18,623 nucleotides of DNA from Coriobacteriales bacterium (GTDB taxonomy: Bacteria > Actinomycetota > Coriobacteriia > Coriobacteriales > UBA8131), in the NCBI GenBank assembly GCA_031290695.1, contig JAITNB010000061.1, positions 1 to 18,623 of the forward strand, in the 5' to 3' direction. The position numbers and the translations under genes were made by a program. Positions 15,072-18,623 of the stretch are shown piece after piece. Positions within the stretch are counted from its first letter, which is position 1, and each line of letters begins with the position of its first letter. The notes under the pieces were generated by a model that was given only the letters and a program-made list of their open reading frames with translations, was not told the DNA's origin and ran no database searches.

Positions 15072-15384
15072 AGCTGCCTCCTCTGGAGGGGTTGGGGACA
15101 TTAGGCTAATGATTTTACGGCCGTGACGGGCCTTGGGAAACCATGTTTACGTCCGTCAAGTTCACAGAGCGCCGCAAACGGTTAGACTGGCGGCGTGCGG
15201 TAAATCGAACGGCTCAATGTTGGCGGTCAATGGTAGAGGCCCCGCAAGCGGCCGCTCTGCCCAAAATCGCCCTTATGCGGCCTTGCCCGCCCCTTACATG
15301 AAGGGAAATACGGTAGAATAGGTGGCCAGCAAAGGGCTATGGGCATGGCAGCGCACCGCATGGCCGTCAGGGAGGACACCCGGT
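15072..15384. other. Divergent intergenic region between hdrC and ugd
   Basis: This 313-bp gap should hold the promoters of both the hdr-flx operon and ugd. On the minus strand TAAAAT (15113-15118 on the plus strand) follows TTTCCC by 17 bp and is a weak -35/-10 candidate for hdrC. On the plus strand TAGAAT at 15314-15319 is a possible -10 for ugd, but no good -35 sits at the right spacing. A ten-base palindrome, AGCGGCCGCT, is at 15247-15256. I see no RNA gene or small coding sequence with a convincing ribosome-binding site. Confidence 0.4.
15099..15111. promoter_or_regulatory. Palindrome upstream of hdrC
   Basis: CATTAGGCTAATG is a perfect 13-bp odd palindrome starting 27 bases upstream of the hdrC start and abutting the weak -10 candidate. 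It fits a repressor or redox-regulator site in the 5' leader of the hdr-flx operon. The regulator is unknown. Confidence 0.35.
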
Positions 15385-16608
15385 ATGAAGATCACCGTTG
15401 TAGGCATGGGGTACGTGGGGCTGTCGGTTGCCTGCTTGCTCGCACAGCATAACAGCGTGACAGCGCTCGACGTCGTCGCCGAGAAGGTGGCGGCGGTCAA
15501 TGCGGGGCGCCCGCCGTTCTCCGACCCCGAGATAGAGGACTTCCTCGCGCACCGAGAGCTCGACCTCACCGCGACGGACGACCCACAGGCCGCGTACGCT
15601 GGTGCCGACCTCGTCATCATCGCGACGCCAACCGACTACGACGATGAGAGGGACTGCTTTGACACCTCGACCGTCGAAGCGGCTCTCGCCCTCGTCGTGC
15701 GCATCAACCCCCAGGCCTGCGTCGTGATACGCTCCACAGTACCCGTTGGCTACACCAACGGGCTCGCGCGCCTCCACCCCTCCCTCAGGCTGCTCTTCTC
15801 CCCCGAGTTCTTACGCGAGGGCCGCGCGCTCTATGACAACCTGCACCCCTCGCGCATCGTTGTTGGCGTGCCGTCTGCCCGCCCCGAGCTCCAGGCCCCC
15901 GCACAGGCATTCGCAGGCCTGCTCGCCCAGGGCGCTGCTGCGAGCGGCACAGGCACGGCGGGCGCAGGCACGGCCCCGGCCACCAGCATCCCGCAGCTGG
16001 TCATCGGCTCGACTGAGGCCGAGGCGATCAAGCTCTTTGCCAACACGTACCTCGCGCTGCGGGTGTCGTTCTTCAACGAGCTCGACACCTTCGCCGAGCT
16101 GCACGGCCTCGATCCGGCGCAGATCATCAAGGGCGTTGGCCTCGACCCGCGCATCGGCGGCCACTACAACAACCCCTCGTTTGGCTACGGCGGCTACTGC
16201 CTGCCCAAGGACACCAAGCAGCTCCTCGCCAACTACCAAGACGTCCCCAGCAACCTCATAGCGGCCATCGTGGACGCCAACCGCACACGCAAGGACTTCG
16301 TCGCCGGACAAGTCATCGCCCGTGGCCCAGGCGTCGTTGGCATCTACCGCCTTACAATGAAGGCAGGCTCCGACAACTACCGCCACTCCTCGATACAGGG
16401 CGTGATGAAGCGGATAAAAGCCAAGGGCATCGAGGTCATCGTCTACGAGCCTACCCTGCAGGAGGGAGAGTTCTTCCACTCAAGGGTCGTCAACGACCTC
16501 GAGGCCTTCAAGCGCGAGGCAAGCGTGATCGTCGCCAACCGCTGCCATGAGGAACTGGACGATGTGGCCGAGAAGGTCTACACCCGCGACCTCTGGCAGC
16601 GCGACTGA
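15385..16608 (+). CDS. ugd: UDP-glucose 6-dehydrogenase family enzyme
   Basis: A 407-aa nucleotide-sugar dehydrogenase, predicted to oxidise UDP-glucose to UDP-glucuronate with two NAD+. The N-terminal Rossmann motif is [28 protein letters not shown] and [11 protein letters not shown] follow, and the catalytic cysteine is Cys272 in [10 protein letters not shown]. The C-terminal domain has the usual YEPTL segment. The overall form matches the shorter, streptococcal-type Ugd. A low-complexity Gly/Ala/Thr stretch (around residues 184-202, with [14 protein letters not shown]) is inserted between the NAD-binding and central domains. The start at 15385 has GGAGG nine bases upstream; an ATG-equivalent frame at 15322 lacks support. 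The gene stands alone, so the polysaccharide it serves is unknown. Confidence 0.92.
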   Translation: MKITVVGMGYVGLSVACLLAQHNSVTALDVVAEKVAAVNAGRPPFSDPEIEDFLAHRELDLTATDDPQAAYAGADLVIIATPTDYDDERDCFDTSTVEAALALVVRINPQACVVIRSTVPVGYTNGLARLHPSLRLLFSPEFLREGRALYDNLHPSRIVVGVPSARPELQAPAQAFAGLLAQGAAASGTGTAGAGTAPATSIPQLVIGSTEAEAIKLFANTYLALRVSFFNELDTFAELHGLDPAQIIKGVGLDPRIGGHYNNPSFGYGGYCLPKDTKQLLANYQDVPSNLIAAIVDANRTRKDFVAGQVIARGPGVVGIYRLTMKAGSDNYRHSSIQGVMKRIKAKGIEVIVYEPTLQEGEFFHSRVVNDLEAFKREASVIVANRCHEELDDVAEKVYTRDLWQRD

Positions 16609-16622
16609 GCCTTGGGCAAGGC
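16609..16622. terminator. Short hairpin after ugd
   Basis: GCCTT and AAGGC enclose a four-base GGGC loop immediately after the ugd stop. The stem is short and has no proper U-tract, so it is a weak terminator candidate in the 78-bp gap between the convergent genes. Confidence 0.2.
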
Positions 16623-16686
16623 CTTACTCCCAGTAATAGCCAAAGCGTTCGATGTCGCGTTCGTGCGGCGGTGTTGGAAGGATTAT

Positions 16687-17955
16687 TCAGGGCGTGAGGA
16701 AGGTGTCCAATGCTGTTTGCTCGTCCTCCTCAAAGCTGATCTGCCCAAGCTCACTTGCACGAACCTCGCCTACCTCGCCATACTGGTAGAGTTGGTCGAG
16801 CATCTCGATGGCTGCCCGAATGCGGGTGCGCAGCAGATAGCCGTAGCGATCAGTTGCCGCAAGGAAGTCCTCGCCGCTCATCCGGGGTTCCCAGCCAAAG
16901 GCGCTGCCATGACAGGTGAGTATCCCCGCAAGAACCTCCGCCGTCTCCTCGCGACTGAGGGGCGCCAGCTGAGTCGCCTTTGCTATGGAGTTGAGCGTCG
17001 ATGTGATGGTGGCTTTATCCGCAGGGGTGAGCGCCTCATTGGTATCCAAGCCCTCATGCTCAAGCTTTCCCTCGATGACATCGGGCACAAACGACGCGTT
17101 AAACGCAAACAGTGCGTAGCTGCGCTCCAATCGCTCGCCTTTGAGGAATCGATCCATGTTGAGGTAGGCTTTCTGTCGGGACTTCCTCCCCAACCGCCCC
17201 ACTAACTCGGCCTCGTCAAAGAGGATGACCCAGCCCTCATAACCCTGCGTCCTGAACAGCTGCGAGAGGAACGAGAGGTAATCGCCGGTGTGCTTCGTCT
17301 TAACAAAGTTGCTGTTAAATACCGCAGTCTCGCCAAAGACATGTCGATATACCTTGCGTACTCCTGCGGCTGTCATGAAATCGCCTTCGATATCGGCAGC
17401 AAGCAGGTACTTCTCCTCATCATCCTTTGTGCCCAGATACGCCTTGAGCACGTAGTAGAGTTTGTTAGTTTCTAGGTGGGTAAGGCAGTATTCAAGCAAT
17501 GTGGAGGTCGAGCGCGAGCCCAGCGACAACTGCTCGAGTGCCGACGCGACCCCCGGCTGTCGGCTGCCCGGGAGGTAGGTTCCCTGCACGATCTTCGCAA
17601 ACAGTTGCGGCAGGTTCGACAGCGGCGTCTCCTTGCTCAGAGTTACGGTGCTCACCACCATGTTCTGCTCGTGGGCGCGGTTTAATACCATGTTGAGCAG
17701 ATGCGTCTTGCCTTCTCCGTATTTTGCCGAGATGACTCTGCCGCTTGAGCCTTTGCTGGACGCTACCCCATCCAAAGCGTCATCTATCTCGCCCAGTATC
17801 TTTGGGCGGGCGGAGGAGAAGTGTCTGCCAACCTCAAAGGAAGGGACACCGGAGCGCAGGGCCTCGATTATCCTTCTGGCTTCGAACCTGGCATCAAACG
17901 CGGCAGCGAGGCCGGTGGTGGACCCTACCTCAAGCTTTGCATCGAATTCGCTCAT
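16687..17955 (-). CDS. P-loop ATPase of the BREX BrxC/BrxD (DUF2791) type
   Basis: A 422-aa ATPase. The N-terminal ARRIIEALRSGVPSFEVGRHFSSARPKILGEI segment resembles the opening of BrxD-like proteins. Walker A is read as AKYGEGKTH (near residue 77) and Walker B as GWVILFDEAELVGR (near 245). The C-terminal third is helical. Proteins of this family occur in BREX systems (BrxD of type 2) and in other multi-gene phage-defence operons with TerB-like proteins and helicases. The ATG overlaps the stop of the upstream gene in an ATGA. It is the last gene of an operon whose start lies outside the window, so the system cannot be typed from here. The family call rests on motif and layout, not on a search. 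Confidence 0.78.
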   Translation of the reverse strand: MSEFDAKLEVGSTTGLAAAFDARFEARRIIEALRSGVPSFEVGRHFSSARPKILGEIDDALDGVASSKGSSGRVISAKYGEGKTHLLNMVLNRAHEQNMVVSTVTLSKETPLSNLPQLFAKIVQGTYLPGSRQPGVASALEQLSLGSRSTSTLLEYCLTHLETNKLYYVLKAYLGTKDDEEKYLLAADIEGDFMTAAGVRKVYRHVFGETAVFNSNFVKTKHTGDYLSFLSQLFRTQGYEGWVILFDEAELVGRLGRKSRQKAYLNMDRFLKGERLERSYALFAFNASFVPDVIEGKLEHEGLDTNEALTPADKATITSTLNSIAKATQLAPLSREETAEVLAGILTCHGSAFGWEPRMSGEDFLAATDRYGYLLRTRIRAAIEMLDQLYQYGEVGEVRASELGQISFEEDEQTALDTFLTP

Positions 17956-18623
17956 ATTCCATCGCCCTCAAGTTGTCTTTCGACCTTTTCCAGATCGATG
18001 ATGTCGGCAAAACGGTTCACCTTGTCGCTGCTTATCTCATTCTGGATGCGCATCCAGAGGGCCTGGTAGGATTTCAGGCCTTTTGTCTCATCCTCCAGCA
18101 AGCTGCGATCCATCGCGAACACAATCATAAAACAGCCGAGCGTGTCGATGCCGTCGATAAGCTCACGGATGCTCTCATAGGCATCCTCGCGACGCATCTT
18201 CGTGTAGCGGACTTCTTCCAGAACCGAAGTCTCGATCAACATCTCCAAGTCGTCTACTGCCACGGCTATGCCCGCAAAGCCCGCAATCCTGACGACCTCC
18301 AGGAGCGAGCACAGCATGTGTCGTGCGTTATGCCGCGTGATGCGCGAGGGGGACAGTCCGAGCTTGCGCAACGTGGCTATGCGCACGCCCTTTTCGCCAG
18401 AAAGCCAACTGAGCAGCTGCGCCTCGGATTCAGGATCCAGCGCCGGGTAGCCCAGATACCCGCTGGTGATGAGGGCTGATGCCAGGGCAAAATTATTGTC
18501 TATGCCACGGTTGTTGAAGAACAGCTCGCTCAACTGCGTCCGTATCTCCCGCTTCGTGAGCGGGTCAAAGGAGTTGTTCGTCTGCAGAAGATCCGTGAAG
18601 CACATGCCCTCGGGTATGTCTCC
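17952..18623 (-). CDS. Second DUF2791-like ATPase, 5' end cut by the window edge
   Basis: At least 224 residues; the frame stays open to the last base of the window (DIPEGMCF...), so the N-terminus and any Walker A lie outside. The visible part has a Walker-B-like FAGIAVAVDDLEML followed by helices and an FMIVFAMDRSLL strand, the same order as in the ATPase downstream. It ends in a charged segment (RFADIIDLEKVERQLEGDGI). The ATG at 18605 is probably internal. Coupling by a four-base overlap to another ATPase of the same kind suggests that the two work together, possibly as a heteromeric complex in a defence system. Confidence 0.7.
   Translation of the reverse strand, partial: GDIPEGMCFTDLLQTNNSFDPLTKREIRTQLSELFFNNRGIDNNFALASALITSGYLGYPALDPESEAQLLSWLSGEKGVRIATLRKLGLSPSRITRHNARHMLCSLLEVVRIAGFAGIAVAVDDLEMLIETSVLEEVRYTKMRREDAYESIRELIDGIDTLGCFMIVFAMDRSLLEDETKGLKSYQALWMRIQNEISSDKVNRFADIIDLEKVERQLEGDGI

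Noticed and set aside
15072..15384. A tRNA, small RNA or riboswitch in the hdrC-ugd gap
   Set aside because: No cloverleaf or known riboswitch core could be folded by eye; only short palindromes are present.

Overview
The window looks like chromosomal DNA of a high-GC obligate anaerobe. The best fit is a gut-associated actinobacterium of the Eggerthellales/Coriobacteriia type. This rests on three things: a Tat-exported molybdopterin oxidoreductase operon beside its own Crp/Fnr-type regulator, a seven-gene FlxABCD-HdrABC cluster, and strongly GC-biased third codon positions. The assignment is inferred from gene content, because no rRNA or tRNA is present.

Layout. (1) 92-4282: a Crp/Fnr-family regulator on the minus strand, divergent from a two-gene operon. 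That operon encodes a four-cluster ferredoxin subunit with a C-terminal membrane anchor and a 755-aa Tat-exported molybdopterin catalytic subunit. A long hairpin at 4308-4355 closes the operon and faces a convergent gene. (2) 4390-8147, all minus strand: an AAA/DUF4143 ATPase behind an AT-rich leader with two palindromes, an NAD(P)-type isocitrate dehydrogenase, and an overlapping HTH-Fic pair of the 'mobile mystery protein A/B' type with an AT-rich promoter. (3) 8350-15071, minus strand: a tightly coupled operon transcribed hdrC-hdrB-hdrA-flxD-flxC-flxB-flxA. Its products are predicted to form an NADH dehydrogenase/heterodisulfide reductase complex able to do flavin-based electron bifurcation. 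(4) 15385-16608, plus strand: a UDP-glucose/GDP-mannose dehydrogenase family enzyme (ugd). (5) 16687-18623, minus strand: two translationally coupled P-loop ATPases of the BREX BrxC/BrxD (DUF2791) type. The upstream one runs off the window and is probably the edge of a phage-defence operon.

How the parts relate. Regions 1 and 3 are anaerobic redox machinery. The Moco enzyme would reduce (or hydroxylate/oxidise) an external substrate at the outer face of the membrane. The Flx-Hdr complex would balance NADH, ferredoxin and a disulfide/thiol couple in the cytoplasm. The Fic pair, the DUF4143 ATPase and the DUF2791 pair look like accessory or defence genes placed between core metabolic genes. The most unusual local structure is a REP-like hairpin repeat. 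One copy lies just downstream of flxA. A near-identical copy in the opposite orientation lies inside the 5' end of the flxD reading frame, next to a 12-bp tandem repeat, where it supplies an N-terminal extension of the protein.
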